This document shows positions 49,238-60,587 of a stretch of 64,000 nucleotides of DNA, piece by piece (the stretch's first letter is position 1; the number at the start of each line of letters is the position of its first letter). Source of the stretch: an uncultured Jannaschia sp. (GTDB lineage Bacteria > Pseudomonadota > Alphaproteobacteria > Rhodobacterales > Rhodobacteraceae); NCBI GenBank assembly GCA_947494145.1, contig CANLTZ010000004.1, positions 62,001 through 126,000 of the forward strand. Reading direction: 5' to 3'. A program made the translations under genes and the position numbers. Below the pieces are notes generated by a model. It worked only from the letters and a program-made list of their open reading frames with translations, was not told where the DNA came from and made no database searches.

Positions 49238-49857
49238 TGGGATAATCTCTGCGACGGCAGACAGGCCGCTAACTTTTCAAGGGCACGGGCGCGGTGGCTG
49301 AGCTTGTTCTTTTCATCCGCAGACATCTCCCCAAAGGTTCGGTTATACCCAACGGGTTTGAAAATCGGGTCGTAGCCATGCCCCGTCTCGCCCCGCATCG
49401 GCCAGACGACGTGGCCTTCGACGCTACCCTCAAACACCTCTTCATAGGCATCTGGCCAAAGCAAAACCAATGTGGCGCGAAAGCGGGCGGTGCGAGGTTC
49501 AGCAGCATTGATCGCTTCAAGTTCATCCCAGGCGCGCGTCATCGCGATACGGAAGTCCCGGCCCTGCCCCGTCTCAGCCCAATCTGCCGTGTGCACCCCA
49601 GGGGCGCCACCGAGCGCATCGATCTCAATACCGGAATCGTCTGCAAGGGCCGGTAATCCCGTCGCCTTCACGGCGGCAGCGGCCTTGATGCGGGCATTCC
49701 CGACAAATGTCTTCTCAGTTTCTTCCGGCTCGGCCAAGCCGAAGTCGCGGTTGGACTTGCAGGTGATGCCGAAGGGCGCCAGCAGCGCCTCAAACTCGGC
49801 CAACTTTCCCAGGTTGTGCGTCGCAATCAGAAGTGTGTCGCCTTCGAATAGCCTCAT
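49234..49857 (-). CDS. rdgB: XTP/dITP pyrophosphatase RdgB
   Basis: RdgB (207 residues) clears non-canonical purine nucleoside triphosphates (dITP, XTP). Conserved blocks are [21 protein letters not shown] (residues 10-30), [34 protein letters not shown] (50-84) and [20 protein letters not shown] with SHRARAL at the end. It is coupled by ATGA to both rph and ridA. It is the second pyrophosphatase of the region beside Maf. Confidence 0.95.
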   Translation of the reverse strand: MRLFEGDTLLIATHNLGKLAEFEALLAPFGITCKSNRDFGLAEPEETEKTFVGNARIKAAAAVKATGLPALADDSGIEIDALGGAPGVHTADWAETGQGRDFRIAMTRAWDELEAINAAEPRTARFRATLVLLWPDAYEEVFEGSVEGHVVWPMRGETGHGYDPIFKPVGYNRTFGEMSADEKNKLSHRARALEKLAACLPSQRLSQ

Positions 49858-50567
49858 GCGACGGCGGCGGCCTGCGCTGCGACCAGTTCACCCACGCCCT
49901 TCTGGGCGAGCGATAGCAGCTCATCGAACTGATCACGTGAAAACGTCGATCCCTCGGCGCTCGCTTGGACTTCGATCATCGAACCCGCGCCTGTCATCAC
50001 AAAATTCGCATCCGTGCCCGCTTGGCTATCTTCCGGGTAATCGAGGTCCAGGACCGGTTGCCCGGCGTAAATCCCACAGGACACGGCCGCGACATGGTCG
50101 GTAATGGGGTCTGTCACGATGTCACCCGCGGTCAGCAGCTTGTTTACGGCCAGCCGCAATGCCACCCAACCGCCGGTGATGGATGCGCAGCGCGTCCCGC
50201 CATCGGCTTGGATAACGTCGCAATCGACGGTGATCTGACGTTCACCCAATGCATTTCGGTCGATCCCGGCACGCAATGATCGCCCGATAAGCCGCTGAAT
50301 TTCCTGTGTTCGGCCCGATTGCTTGCCAGCCGCCGCCTCACGCCGCATCCGCGATGTCGTGGCGCGCGGCAGCATTCCGTATTCCGCCGTGACCCAGCCT
50401 TGCCCCGTATTGCGCAGAAAAGGGGGCACACGTTCCTCTAGCGAGGCAGTACACAGCACGTGGGTGTCCCCACAGCGGATCATGCAAGACCCCTCGGCAT
50501 GGCGCGTGGCCCCGACCTCGATCGAAATGTCGCGCATCTGGTCAAGGGTCCGTCCCGAAGGTCGCAT
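49854..50567 (-). CDS. rph: Ribonuclease PH
   Basis: RNase PH (237 residues) is a phosphorolytic 3'-5' exoribonuclease that trims tRNA 3' ends. The start [19 protein letters not shown] has AAGGAG six to seven bases upstream; the longer open frame is shadow. Family blocks [20 protein letters not shown] and [17 protein letters not shown] are present. It heads rph-rdgB-ridA-hemW and is divergent from hrcA across about 100 bases. Confidence 0.96.
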   Translation of the reverse strand: MRPSGRTLDQMRDISIEVGATRHAEGSCMIRCGDTHVLCTASLEERVPPFLRNTGQGWVTAEYGMLPRATTSRMRREAAAGKQSGRTQEIQRLIGRSLRAGIDRNALGERQITVDCDVIQADGGTRCASITGGWVALRLAVNKLLTAGDIVTDPITDHVAAVSCGIYAGQPVLDLDYPEDSQAGTDANFVMTGAGSMIEVQASAEGSTFSRDQFDELLSLAQKGVGELVAAQAAAVA

Positions 50568-50671
50568 ATCGCTCTCCTTATCTCGCGTGGCCATCGTCAT
50601 GCCCGTCGACCCGCCGCAGTGCAAGGCCGCGATTGACGCTGGCGCGCGGCCTGCATACATCCATTCCGCCC

Positions 50672-51742
50672 ATGTCAGAGAACGCCCAAATCCTATCCGA
50701 GATGAATGACCGTTCGCGCGAAGTGTTTCGCCGCGTCGTCGAAGGCTATCTGGGCAGTGGCGACCCCGTGGGCAGCCGCACGCTTAGCCGCGAAATGACC
50801 GAAAAAGTGTCCGCCGCGACGATCCGTAACGTGATGCAAGACCTTGAATTTTTGGGTCTTCTGGAGGCACCGCATATCAGCGCGGGCCGCATCCCGACGC
50901 AGCAGGGCTTGCGCATGTTCGTCGATGGCCTACTCGAAGCGCAGCTTGGTGATGATGACCGCGAACGGATCGAGGCCAGCGTCGGCGCGTCCGAAGACGA
51001 CGTGACCGCGATGATGGACCGTGTGGGCAGCGCCCTTTCCGGGATCACGCAGGGGGCGTCGCTTGTCCTGGCGCCCAAGCGCGAAGCGCCGATCAAGCAT
51101 ATCGAGTTCGTTTCCCTTGCCGCAGACCGGGCCCTCGTCGTTCTTGTCTTTGCCGATGGCCATGTGGAAAACCGCGTCTTCGTTCCCCCGCCGGGTCAAA
51201 CGCCGTCTTCCATGCGTGAGGCTGCCAATCTGCTGAACGCCATGATCGACGGAAAGACCATTCCCGATCTGCGCGACCTCATGGGGGCAGAAGTGGCGGC
51301 ACGGCGGCAGGAAATCGACACGCTAGCCCACGACTTGATCGAAAAGGGCTTGGCCGCCTGGGAAAATGAGGGGGAACGCAGCGAACGGCTGATCGTTCGC
51401 GGCCGTGCCCATCTTCTGGATGACGGTGCCGAACCCGATGAGTTGGAGCGTATTCGCACCCTCTTCGATGACCTTGAACGCAAACGAGATATCGCCGAAT
51501 TCCTTTCGCTCACCGAAGACGGGGAAGGTGTGCGTATTTTTATTGGGTCAGAGAACAAACTCTTTTCGCTTTCTGGTTCCTCTCTGGTGGTTTCCCCCTA
51601 TATGAACGCGGATCGAAAAGTTGTTGGCGCGGTTGGTGTGATCGGGCCCACGCGGCTCAATTACGGACGAATTGTTCCCATCGTGGACTACACTGCACAA
51701 TTGGTTGGTCGGATGCTGTCTGGCCCCGGAAATAGAGGTTGA
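50672..51742 (+). CDS. hrcA: Heat-inducible transcription repressor HrcA
   Basis: HrcA (356 residues) represses groESL-type operons by binding CIRCE elements. The N-terminal winged helix contains [26 protein letters not shown] and [30 protein letters not shown]; a GAF-like domain follows. The start at 50672 fits the family; no strong ribosome site precedes it. No CIRCE inverted repeat was found in the window, so its target is elsewhere, presumably groESL. It is followed by grpE after two bases. Confidence 0.95.
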   Translation: MSENAQILSEMNDRSREVFRRVVEGYLGSGDPVGSRTLSREMTEKVSAATIRNVMQDLEFLGLLEAPHISAGRIPTQQGLRMFVDGLLEAQLGDDDRERIEASVGASEDDVTAMMDRVGSALSGITQGASLVLAPKREAPIKHIEFVSLAADRALVVLVFADGHVENRVFVPPPGQTPSSMREAANLLNAMIDGKTIPDLRDLMGAEVAARRQEIDTLAHDLIEKGLAAWENEGERSERLIVRGRAHLLDDGAEPDELERIRTLFDDLERKRDIAEFLSLTEDGEGVRIFIGSENKLFSLSGSSLVVSPYMNADRKVVGAVGVIGPTRLNYGRIVPIVDYTAQLVGRMLSGPGNRG

Positions 51743-51744
51743 GC

Positions 51745-52311
51745 ATGGCAGAGCCGAATGAAAATCCGTTCCTCGACGACCCTGAGGACCTGGAAGAAGA
51801 ATTCGATCTCGACGCTGCGATGGATGAGGGCGATGGCCCCACCGATCACGCCAAGGCGAATGTCGATGCCATCGTAGCGGAACGCGATGAAATGCGCGAC
51901 CGGCTCATGCGTGCTTTGGCCGAGGCCGAAAATGTGCGCAAACGCGCCGCCCGCGACCGGATGGAGGCGGAGCAATATGGCGGCTCCAAACTCGCCCGGG
52001 ATATGCTGCCGGTCTACGACAACCTCAAGCGCGCGCTGGAAGCTGCGGGGGGCGAAAAGGACGGCGTGATCGAAGGGATTGAGCTGACCTTGAAAGAGTT
52101 GCTCAACGTCTTCTCAAAGCACGGTATCACATTGGTCGCGCCCGAAGTTGGCGACCGGTTCGACCCGCAGCTTCATCAAGCCATGTTCGAGGCACCGCTG
52201 CCCGGCACGACGGCAGGTGAAATCATCCAAGTCGCCGCCGAGGGCTTCCTTCTCCACGATCGCCTTCTTCGCCCGGCCCAAGTGGGGGTGTCGAGTACCC
52301 CCGCCGGGTAA
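51745..52311 (+). CDS. grpE: Nucleotide exchange factor GrpE
   Basis: GrpE (188 residues) promotes ADP release from DnaK. The acidic N-terminus (residues 1-50) precedes a long dimeric helix (IVAERDEMRDRLMRALAEAENVRKRAARD) and a C-terminal beta domain (YGGSKLARDMLPVYDNLKRAL...). The ATG at 51745 has GAGG seven bases upstream. It is translated with hrcA and ends 11 bases from the convergent mutS stop. dnaK and dnaJ are 4 kb away. Confidence 0.95.
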   Translation: MAEPNENPFLDDPEDLEEEFDLDAAMDEGDGPTDHAKANVDAIVAERDEMRDRLMRALAEAENVRKRAARDRMEAEQYGGSKLARDMLPVYDNLKRALEAAGGEKDGVIEGIELTLKELLNVFSKHGITLVAPEVGDRFDPQLHQAMFEAPLPGTTAGEIIQVAAEGFLLHDRLLRPAQVGVSSTPAG

Positions 52312-52322
52312 GGATTTGGCAT

Positions 52323-54923
52323 TCAGTCGTCGGTCAGGGTCTTGAGCTCATAGATCAGGTCCAAGGCGTCCCGTGGCGAAAGCTGATCCGGCAAGATGTC
52401 TTTCAACTTGGCCTCGACCTCGCCCGTATGATGCCGCGTAGGCGCGAGCGGGGGGGCTGCGCTGAACAGCGGCAAATCGTCGATGATGGCCTTGGCTTTC
52501 CCCCCACCCTCGCGTTCCCCTTCTTCCAATGCGTCCAGAACATCGCGGGCGCGCGCGACGACGCTGTTGGGAAGCCCGGCCAGCTTGGCGACTTGCACCC
52601 CGTAAGACCGGTCCGCCGCGCCATCCCGGACCTCATGCAGAAAGATGACATCGCCTTCCCACTCGCGCACCGCAACGGTCGCGTTTTCCACCCCGTCAAG
52701 TTTTCCAGCCAGGGCCGTCATCTCATGGTAATGGGTCGCGAATAGCGCGCGACAGCGGTTTACGTCGTGTAGATGTTCCAACGTGGCCCAAGCAATGGAC
52801 AGGCCGTCATATGTCGCCGTTCCACGACCGATTTCATCGAGAATGACGAAGCTGCGATCATCCGCCTGGTTTAGAATGGCAGCCGTTTCAACCATTTCCA
52901 CCATGAAGGTGGAACGACCTCGGGCTAGGTCATCCGACGCACCAACACGGCTAAATAACTGACTGACAATGCCAATATGGGCAGCCTCGGCAGGCACATA
53001 GCTTCCCATCTGAGCAAGAACAGCGATGAGTGCGTTCTGACGCAGCCACGTGGACTTACCCGCCATGTTCGGGCCCGTCAGAAGCCGGATGGCTGCCCCC
53101 GACTCAGCGCTCAGGGCGGTATCGTTCGCAACGAAGGGCGTGCCATCGCGCTTGAGCGCGCGTTCAACCACGGGGTGCCGACCCGACGTGATCGCAAAGG
53201 CACGGCTGTCATCCACGCGCGGGCGGCACCATTCTTCACCGCGGGCCAGGTCAGCCAAGGCGGTCGTCACATCAAGTTCCGCCAGCGTTCGCGCCGTCGC
53301 GAACAGACCATCGGCGCCCGCCAGAACGCGTTCCCTCAAACCTGCAAAAACCTGCACTTCGATGTCCTGGGCGCGCGCGCCCGCATTCAGGATTTTCGTC
53401 TCCAACTCCGACAACTCGACTGTGGTGAAGCGGATTTGATTGGCTGTCGTCTGACGATGGATGAACCGGTCATCCGCGCGCATCTTGTCTGCGTGGATCG
53501 CGGTCGTTTCGATGAAGTAGCCCAACACATTGTTATGCTTGACTTTCAGCGAAGCGATCCCCGTGACCTCGGCATATTGGGCCTGCAACGCTGCAATCAC
53601 CCCCCGCCCCTCATCGCGCAGCGTCCGCGCCTCATCAAGTTCGGTGCGGAAGCCTGACGCCGTGAAACCCCCGTCGCGGACAAGCAATGGCGGCTCGGCG
53701 ACAAGGGCCTCTTTAAGAAGGCCCAGAAGCGCCTCCGAACCGGACAGACCCGCGATATCCAATGGGATTTCCGTCTTCGCCAAAAAGGTCGAAAGCTGCG
53801 CCGCCGCATCTAAGCCGTCCCGTATGGCGGCCAAGTCGCGCGGCCCGCCCCGGTCCAGAGACAGGCGTGACAGTGCCCGGTCGATATCGGGGGCCCGGCG
53901 CAGGAGCTGATGGATGTCCGATGCTTTTCCGTCGTTTTCCACGGCCCACTCAATTGCGTCCGCGCGGCTTCGGATGATGGATGGTTGCGTCGACGGTGCG
54001 GCCACGCGCCGTTCCAGCAACCGACCACCGCCGGCGGTGACCGTTCTGTCGATGGTCGCCAGCAATGATCCGTTGCGCCGACCGTCCGGCCCGCGTGTCA
54101 GTTCAAGGTTCCGGCGCGTGGCATCATCAATCGCCATGACTTGGTCCGCAATCTCACGACGCGGCGGTCGCAGCAGGGGAAGCCGGCCGCGTTGGGTCAA
54201 CTCCACATATTCGATCAGGGCGCCCATCGCGCCAAGTTCCGGCCGGGTAAACGCGCCAAACGCATCCAGCGATTTCACGTCAAACAGGCGTAACAAGCGC
54301 GTTTCGGCAGAGCTGCTGTCAAACGCACTGCCCCCAAGCGGCGTGCAGGCAACCCCTTGATCGCCCGCCGCTTCGGGGGCGCGGCCTTCCAACACGACCA
54401 ATTCGTTGACACCGATCCGCGCAAGTTCAGGCCCCAGCCGAACGGGAGGACAGGGCGCAGCATGGAAAGCACCGGTCGAGATATCGACCCAGGCCAAACC
54501 GCCTTCCCCCCGAATGTCGCACCAGGCAGCCAGGAAATTATGCGCCCGTGCATCGAGCAGCGTATCTTCCGTCAGCGTGCCAGGCGTGACGAGCCGCACA
54601 ATCCCGCGTTTGACGACGGACTTCGATCCGCGCTTCTTCGCTTCCTCAGGGCTTTCCAGTTGCTCGCAGACGGCGACGCGAAATCCTTTTCGGATCAGCG
54701 TCATAAGGTAGTTTTCAGCAGAATGGACCGGAACGCCGCACATGGCGATGTCTTCGCCCAGATGCTTGCCGCGTTTCGTCAGTGCAATGTCCAAGGCGGC
54801 GGCCGCAGCAACTGCGTCATCAAAGAACAGCTCATAAAAATCGCCCATGCGATAAAACAGGAGTGCGTCCGTCGCCTCCTGCTTGATCTCAAGGTACTGA
54901 GCCATCATCGGCGTGACTGACAT
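52323..54923 (-). CDS. mutS: DNA mismatch repair protein MutS
   Basis: MutS (866 residues) recognises mismatches. The mismatch-binding phenylalanine-glutamate region is ALLFYRMGDFYELFFDDA near residue 22; Walker A GPNMAGKSTWLRQ is near residue 635, followed by the signature STFMVEMVETAAIL and Walker B FVILDEIGRGTATYDG. GAGGGT lies six bases before the ATG at 54923; the 13 codons upstream are unsupported. It is monocistronic, convergent with grpE, and 115 bases downstream in genome order from the dnaJ stop. Confidence 0.97.
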   Translation of the reverse strand: MSVTPMMAQYLEIKQEATDALLFYRMGDFYELFFDDAVAAAAALDIALTKRGKHLGEDIAMCGVPVHSAENYLMTLIRKGFRVAVCEQLESPEEAKKRGSKSVVKRGIVRLVTPGTLTEDTLLDARAHNFLAAWCDIRGEGGLAWVDISTGAFHAAPCPPVRLGPELARIGVNELVVLEGRAPEAAGDQGVACTPLGGSAFDSSSAETRLLRLFDVKSLDAFGAFTRPELGAMGALIEYVELTQRGRLPLLRPPRREIADQVMAIDDATRRNLELTRGPDGRRNGSLLATIDRTVTAGGGRLLERRVAAPSTQPSIIRSRADAIEWAVENDGKASDIHQLLRRAPDIDRALSRLSLDRGGPRDLAAIRDGLDAAAQLSTFLAKTEIPLDIAGLSGSEALLGLLKEALVAEPPLLVRDGGFTASGFRTELDEARTLRDEGRGVIAALQAQYAEVTGIASLKVKHNNVLGYFIETTAIHADKMRADDRFIHRQTTANQIRFTTVELSELETKILNAGARAQDIEVQVFAGLRERVLAGADGLFATARTLAELDVTTALADLARGEEWCRPRVDDSRAFAITSGRHPVVERALKRDGTPFVANDTALSAESGAAIRLLTGPNMAGKSTWLRQNALIAVLAQMGSYVPAEAAHIGIVSQLFSRVGASDDLARGRSTFMVEMVETAAILNQADDRSFVILDEIGRGTATYDGLSIAWATLEHLHDVNRCRALFATHYHEMTALAGKLDGVENATVAVREWEGDVIFLHEVRDGAADRSYGVQVAKLAGLPNSVVARARDVLDALEEGEREGGGKAKAIIDDLPLFSAAPPLAPTRHHTGEVEAKLKDILPDQLSPRDALDLIYELKTLTDD

Positions 54924-55038
54924 CGGGACCCTCGCTGCCGCATTCCCGGTGTCCTGACGCAAACGGGCCGGACGTTCCAGCCGTTTGGTAGTCGTTATCT
55001 ACGCCAATTTTCTCAAGTCCGGGGCGGCGCCAGACCCA

Positions 55039-56196
55039 TCAATGGGTCATGCCGTCCCAGAAGCCCTTCACTTTACGAAAGAAGCTGTCACCTTGCGGAT
55101 TGTTGTCCGCATCCACGCGCTCAAACTCGCGCAGAAGTTCCTTCTGGCGCGATGTCAGGTTCACTGGCGTCTCAATGGCAAGCTCAATGAACATGTCGCC
55201 CATCACCCCGCCGCGCAGGCCAGGCATACCTTTCCCGCGCAACCGCATCTGCCGCCCGGTCTGAGACCCTGCCGGGACCTTCACGCGCGAACGCCCGCCA
55301 TCAATCGTCGGCACTTCGACTTCGCCGCCAAGGGCCGCGGTCGTCATCGAGACCGGGACCTGGCAGTAAAGGTTCACGCCATCACGTTGAAAGATCGGGT
55401 GATCTTCGACCTCGATAAAGATATAGAGATCGCCCGTCGGCCCGCCCCGCAGGCCCGCCTCACCCTCACCGGATAGGCGAATACGGGTACCGGTTTCCAC
55501 GCCAGGAGGAATGTTCACGGAAAGCTGGCGATCCTTATCGACCCGCCCGATGCCGCCGCAACTGGAACAAGGGTTTTTGATGATCTGACCCGCACCCGAA
55601 CATGTGGGGCATGTGCGTTCCACAGTGAAGAAACCCTGCTGCGCGCGCACCTTCCCCATGCCGGAACAGGTCGGACAGGTTGCGGGTTCGCTTGCGCCTT
55701 CGGTGCCTTTGCCCTCACAGGTCTCGCACTGAACCGCGGTCGGCACGGTGATGGTCTTCTGTTGACCGTTGAACGCTTCGTCCAAGTTGATCCGTAGGTT
55801 GTAGCGCAGGTCCGATCCGCGCGTGGCCCTTGCGCGACCACCGCCCCCGCGACCTTGGCCCTGCCCGCCCATGAAGTCGCCGAACAGGTCTTCGAATACG
55901 TCTGAGAAGGCCGAGGCGAAATCACCTTGGCCACCGGGATGGGGGCGCCGTTGGCCGCCGCCCATACCGCCTTCGAATGCGGCGTGACCGAAACGGTCGT
56001 AGGCGGCCTTCTTCTCGGCATCCTTCAGGACGTCGTAAGCCTCATTGGCTTCCTTGAATTCGGCTTCGGCGTTGGGGTTGTCCGCGTTGCGATCGGGATG
56101 CAGCTCTTTCGCTTTGCGGCGATAGGCTTTCTTGATCTCATCGGCGCTGGCCCCCCGCGAGACACCAAGCGTCTCGTAGTAGTCACGTTTCGCCAT
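55039..56196 (-). CDS. dnaJ: Chaperone DnaJ
   Basis: DnaJ (385 residues) is the co-chaperone that delivers substrates to DnaK and triggers its ATPase. The J domain carries HPD ([10 protein letters not shown] near residue 33), then a glycine-rich segment [15 protein letters not shown], a zinc domain with four CxxCxGxG repeats ([32 protein letters not shown]) and C-terminal beta domains. The start [11 protein letters not shown] follows GGAG. It lies 67 bases after dnaK, a gap occupied by an attenuator-like hairpin. Confidence 0.97.
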   Translation of the reverse strand: MAKRDYYETLGVSRGASADEIKKAYRRKAKELHPDRNADNPNAEAEFKEANEAYDVLKDAEKKAAYDRFGHAAFEGGMGGGQRRPHPGGQGDFASAFSDVFEDLFGDFMGGQGQGRGGGGRARATRGSDLRYNLRINLDEAFNGQQKTITVPTAVQCETCEGKGTEGASEPATCPTCSGMGKVRAQQGFFTVERTCPTCSGAGQIIKNPCSSCGGIGRVDKDRQLSVNIPPGVETGTRIRLSGEGEAGLRGGPTGDLYIFIEVEDHPIFQRDGVNLYCQVPVSMTTAALGGEVEVPTIDGGRSRVKVPAGSQTGRQMRLRGKGMPGLRGGVMGDMFIELAIETPVNLTSRQKELLREFERVDADNNPQGDSFFRKVKGFWDGMTH

Positions 56197-56211
56197 CATT
56201 ATTCTCCAACG

Positions 56212-56240
56212 AAAAGGCCGGCCCGGTAGCGGGGCCGGCC
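56212..56240 (-). terminator. Attenuator hairpin between dnaK and dnaJ
   Basis: On the reverse strand GGCCGGCCC (56240-56232) pairs with GGGCCGGCC (56224-56216) over a seven-base loop and is followed by TTTTC. This is a terminator-like structure that would lower dnaJ relative to dnaK, 24 bases after the dnaK stop. Confidence 0.75.
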
Positions 56241-56263
56241 TCGTTGTTCCAAGCAATCAGGGG

Positions 56264-58174
<1,911 letters not shown>

Positions 58175-58290
58175 TTCGATGGTCCTCTCTTGGCGATTTG
58201 CTCGTCCCGGGGCCCATTCAGGCGCCCCGGTCCTCATCCCAGGGTGAATGCGGAAGCGGAGCCTTCAGGGTCCCGGCCCGCGGTTCGGTG

Positions 58291-58322
58291 GGTATATAAG
58301 GAGGGCGTTTTCCCCTCGCAAG
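58291..58322 (-). promoter_or_regulatory. Probable heat-shock (RpoH) promoter of dnaK
   Basis: On the reverse strand CTTGCG (58322-58317) and CTTATATA (58300-58293) are 16 bases apart, close to the alphaproteobacterial sigma-32 pattern (CTTG, 16-18 bases, CYTATAT). The start of transcription would be near 58284, giving a dnaK leader of about 110 bases. The element overlaps the leader of divergent alkB. Confidence 0.6.
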
Positions 58323-58349
58323 GACGTGAAGGATGACAAGTTGAATGAC

Positions 58350-58952
58350 ATGCCGGGGCGCATCATCCGCGGGATGCGACTCCATGACGGGTTTTTGGAC
58401 GTCGAGGGGCAGCGCGGGGTCGTGGATGACTTGCGGCGCGTGGCGCAGGCGGCCCCCTTCTTCGTGCCGGTCACGCCACGCGGCCAGAAGATGTCGGTGA
58501 AGATGACTGCGGCGGGCGCCTTTGGCTGGATCACGGACAGGAAGGGCTATCGCTATGATGACCTTCACCCTTCTGGTGTGCCCTGGCCCGAAATTCCCAC
58601 ATCCATCTTGGCGGTCTGGCGTGCCGTGGTGCCCGAAGCTCGTGCGCCAGAATGCTGCCTGATCAATTGGTATGGCCCCGAAGCCAAGATGGGCCTTCAT
58701 CAGGATCGGGATGAAGCAGATTTCACGCAGCCGGTCGTTTCGATATCGCTGGGGGACGACGCGCTTTTCCGGATCGGCAATGCGGAACGAGGCGGCAAGA
58801 CGGAAAGCATCTGGCTTCGGTCAGGCGACGTCGCGGTGATGGAGGGGACGTCACGTCTGCTGTTCCACGGGGTGGACCGGATTGCCGCAGGGACATCGCA
58901 GCTTCTGGACAAACCCGGTCGGATTAACGTGACGCTGCGGGTGGTCACCTAA
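58350..58952 (+). CDS. alkB: AlkB-type alkylated DNA repair dioxygenase
   Basis: AlkB (200 residues) is an Fe(II)/2-oxoglutarate dioxygenase that removes methyl groups from 1-methyladenine and 3-methylcytosine. The iron ligands are H and D in GLHQDRDE and H in LFHGVDRI; the 2-oxoglutarate arginine is in RINVTLRVV. The start is unsure: ATG 58350 lacks a well-spaced ribosome site, while TTG 58341 has AAGGA eight bases upstream. It is divergent from dnaK and its leader overlaps the dnaK promoter. Confidence 0.92.
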   Translation: MPGRIIRGMRLHDGFLDVEGQRGVVDDLRRVAQAAPFFVPVTPRGQKMSVKMTAAGAFGWITDRKGYRYDDLHPSGVPWPEIPTSILAVWRAVVPEARAPECCLINWYGPEAKMGLHQDRDEADFTQPVVSISLGDDALFRIGNAERGGKTESIWLRSGDVAVMEGTSRLLFHGVDRIAAGTSQLLDKPGRINVTLRVVT

Positions 58953-58993
58953 AGCGTTTCGCGTAAAGCCTGAATCAGGTTTTGCGCGATAAC
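58951..58993. repeat. Imperfect palindromic repeat, copy A
   Basis: The core CCTGAATCAGG at 58969-58979 is flanked by arms GCGTTTCGCGTAAAG and TTTTGCGCGATAACG that are complementary with a few mismatches. It begins just at the alkB stop, in the intergenic space before the convergent SH3 gene. Confidence 0.7.
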
Positions 58994-59016
58994 GTCATGG
59001 AACGTCCCGGTGTCGC

Positions 59017-59061
59017 AGCGTTTTCCGTTAAGCTGATGGCTCAGGTTTAACGCAAAACGCT
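59017..59061. repeat. Imperfect palindromic repeat, copy B
   Basis: AGCGTTTTCCGTTAAGCTGA (59017-59036) pairs with TCAGGTTTAACGCAAAACGCT (59041-59061; shown by position), with about 18 of 20 positions complementary. It lies 23 bases from copy A and shares its plan; either could also act as a bidirectional terminator between alkB and the SH3 gene. Confidence 0.7.
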
Positions 59062-59086
59062 GTAAGCCAGTTTTTCCAGCGTCCTC

Positions 59087-59701
59087 TCAGCGCGCCGGCG
59101 CGATCGTGCAGCAACCTGTCATTACTGCGTCGCGGTAGATCAGATCGACGGCCAGGCCATACGTCGTGTCCGCCATCCCGTCTGAGCAGGCGGTGCGGCG
59201 GATCACCCCGCGCATGATCCCGTGTTCAACATCGATGCGAAGACCGAATCGATCCGGGCGTGTCGAGGGCAGGTAGACCGGCTGGCCCGCGGTGACCTGT
59301 TCCATGGGGGAATGGTAAAAATGGGCATCGCCAAGACCAAGTGTCCAAAACGGCTCTGCCCCGAAACAGATGCGGATCGGGGGCACGTCTCCGAATTCCT
59401 GCCCGGGTCGCCGCTCTAGGAACCGGGCCGCGACCCAGCCAACCTGCTCCCCCACATTGACTTGGGCCCACCCGCTGGTGACGGCCATCACTTCTATCGC
59501 AGTCCGATCCGGCGCGTAGGAGGATAGGATCGGAGTGTCGGTCGACGGCCCCGCGCGGATATTCAGCACATCATCCGCCGCGACCCCCGTCACATCATAG
59601 AGTGCTGGGAACAGCCCCCAATCAGGATAGGACGTTTGCCCTTGGACCGGAGGGGACAAGGCAAACCAGATGAACAGGAATGTCAGCGCCCGGCGAACCA
59701 C
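59087..59701 (-). CDS. Secreted bacterial SH3-domain protein
   Basis: The 204-residue protein begins with a signal peptide (ALTFLFIWFALSPPVQGQT) and contains a bacterial SH3 domain (VLNIRAGPSTDTPILSSYAPDRTAIEVMAVTSGWAQVNVGEQVGWVAARFLERR, residues about 45-98), followed by an uncharacterised beta-rich region with cysteines (TACSDGMADTTYGLAVDLIY). Such proteins bind cell-wall or envelope partners. It overlaps the upstream permease gene by 19 bases. Function is unknown. Confidence 0.82.
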   Translation of the reverse strand: MVRRALTFLFIWFALSPPVQGQTSYPDWGLFPALYDVTGVAADDVLNIRAGPSTDTPILSSYAPDRTAIEVMAVTSGWAQVNVGEQVGWVAARFLERRPGQEFGDVPPIRICFGAEPFWTLGLGDAHFYHSPMEQVTAGQPVYLPSTRPDRFGLRIDVEHGIMRGVIRRTACSDGMADTTYGLAVDLIYRDAVMTGCCTIAPAR

Positions 59702-60504
59702 GACAGGGACGTATGCCGCCGCGTATAAAACTCGGCCATCAGCCCGACCATCAGGAACACGATTCCGATCAGAAGCGGGTATTCCCAGGATGTGTAATGC
59801 GGGTTGTAGTTGATGAACGCATAGCCCCGCGACTGGTCAATCGTATGGAACAGGGGGTTCCAGTCGAAAAACGCGATCATGGATGAGGGCAGCGTGTTCG
59901 CGACGAACATCTTGCCGGACGCGATCATGTTGATCCGCCCATAGATCGAGTTGACGATCTGGACGAAATTCGGGGCCCACGGCTTCACCGCCAGCAAGAC
60001 AACGCCGATGGCGATCCCGACGAACCAGGCCAACAGGAACATCAGCGCCGTGCCGCCGACGTCGTAGATTTCGATTGGGTGCCACACGACATGGACACTG
60101 AACAGCACCAAGAACATGGACAATGTCTGGATATAGAGGGACGACAAGGCTGCCGCCAGAATTGCGACAGCCGTGTTCATCGGCGCGTGTTTCATCATCG
60201 GCGAGGCCGGGCCTTCTGAGCCGACGATGGCGCCTAGCGCCTTGATATGCGTGATGAACAGGAAGATGCCCGTCATCAGATACAAGATGAAATCCCCCCG
60301 GATGGCGTTACCGCGCAACCCAAGAATCGAGAACATCAGATAAAAGGCCGCGATGAAGATGACCGTCTGCAGGACGTTCATCATAAGGGCGGCCATCCCG
60401 CTTGCATGTCCCTTGCGAATGTTGCGCACCGTCGCATGAAAAACACGATCGGCCAGCGCGAAGGCGCGCGTCGCGGCGGTGTCGCGGCGTTCGATTCTGA
60501 ACAT
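59683..60504 (-). CDS. ABC-2 type (polysaccharide export) permease
   Basis: The 273-residue membrane protein has about six helices typical of ABC-2/KpsM-type permeases (VLQTVIFIAAFYLMFSILGL, ILYLMTGIFLFITHIKAL, AVAILAAALSSLYIQTLSMFLVLF, ALMFLLAWFVGIAIGVVLLAV, EYPLLIGIVFLMVGLMAEF). The start MFRIERRD at 60504 has AGGAGG upstream. No cognate ATPase gene lies in the window; a partner would be encoded elsewhere. Export of a surface polysaccharide is likely by family, but the substrate cannot be told. Confidence 0.85.
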   Translation of the reverse strand: MFRIERRDTAATRAFALADRVFHATVRNIRKGHASGMAALMMNVLQTVIFIAAFYLMFSILGLRGNAIRGDFILYLMTGIFLFITHIKALGAIVGSEGPASPMMKHAPMNTAVAILAAALSSLYIQTLSMFLVLFSVHVVWHPIEIYDVGGTALMFLLAWFVGIAIGVVLLAVKPWAPNFVQIVNSIYGRINMIASGKMFVANTLPSSMIAFFDWNPLFHTIDQSRGYAFINYNPHYTSWEYPLLIGIVFLMVGLMAEFYTRRHTSLSWFAGR

Positions 60505-60587
60505 GCTCGCCTCCTGTCGCGCTTGCCCCGGGGCGGGACGATACCATAAGCGTGCCCCCAAACCCAGAGAGGCTTCGTTAGGATATA

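Noticed and set aside
50600-50671. TTGACG and TACATC 17 bases apart as an hrcA promoter, and a search for CIRCE
   Set aside because: The -10 match is weak and would leave almost no leader; no TTAGCACTC-type inverted repeat is present.
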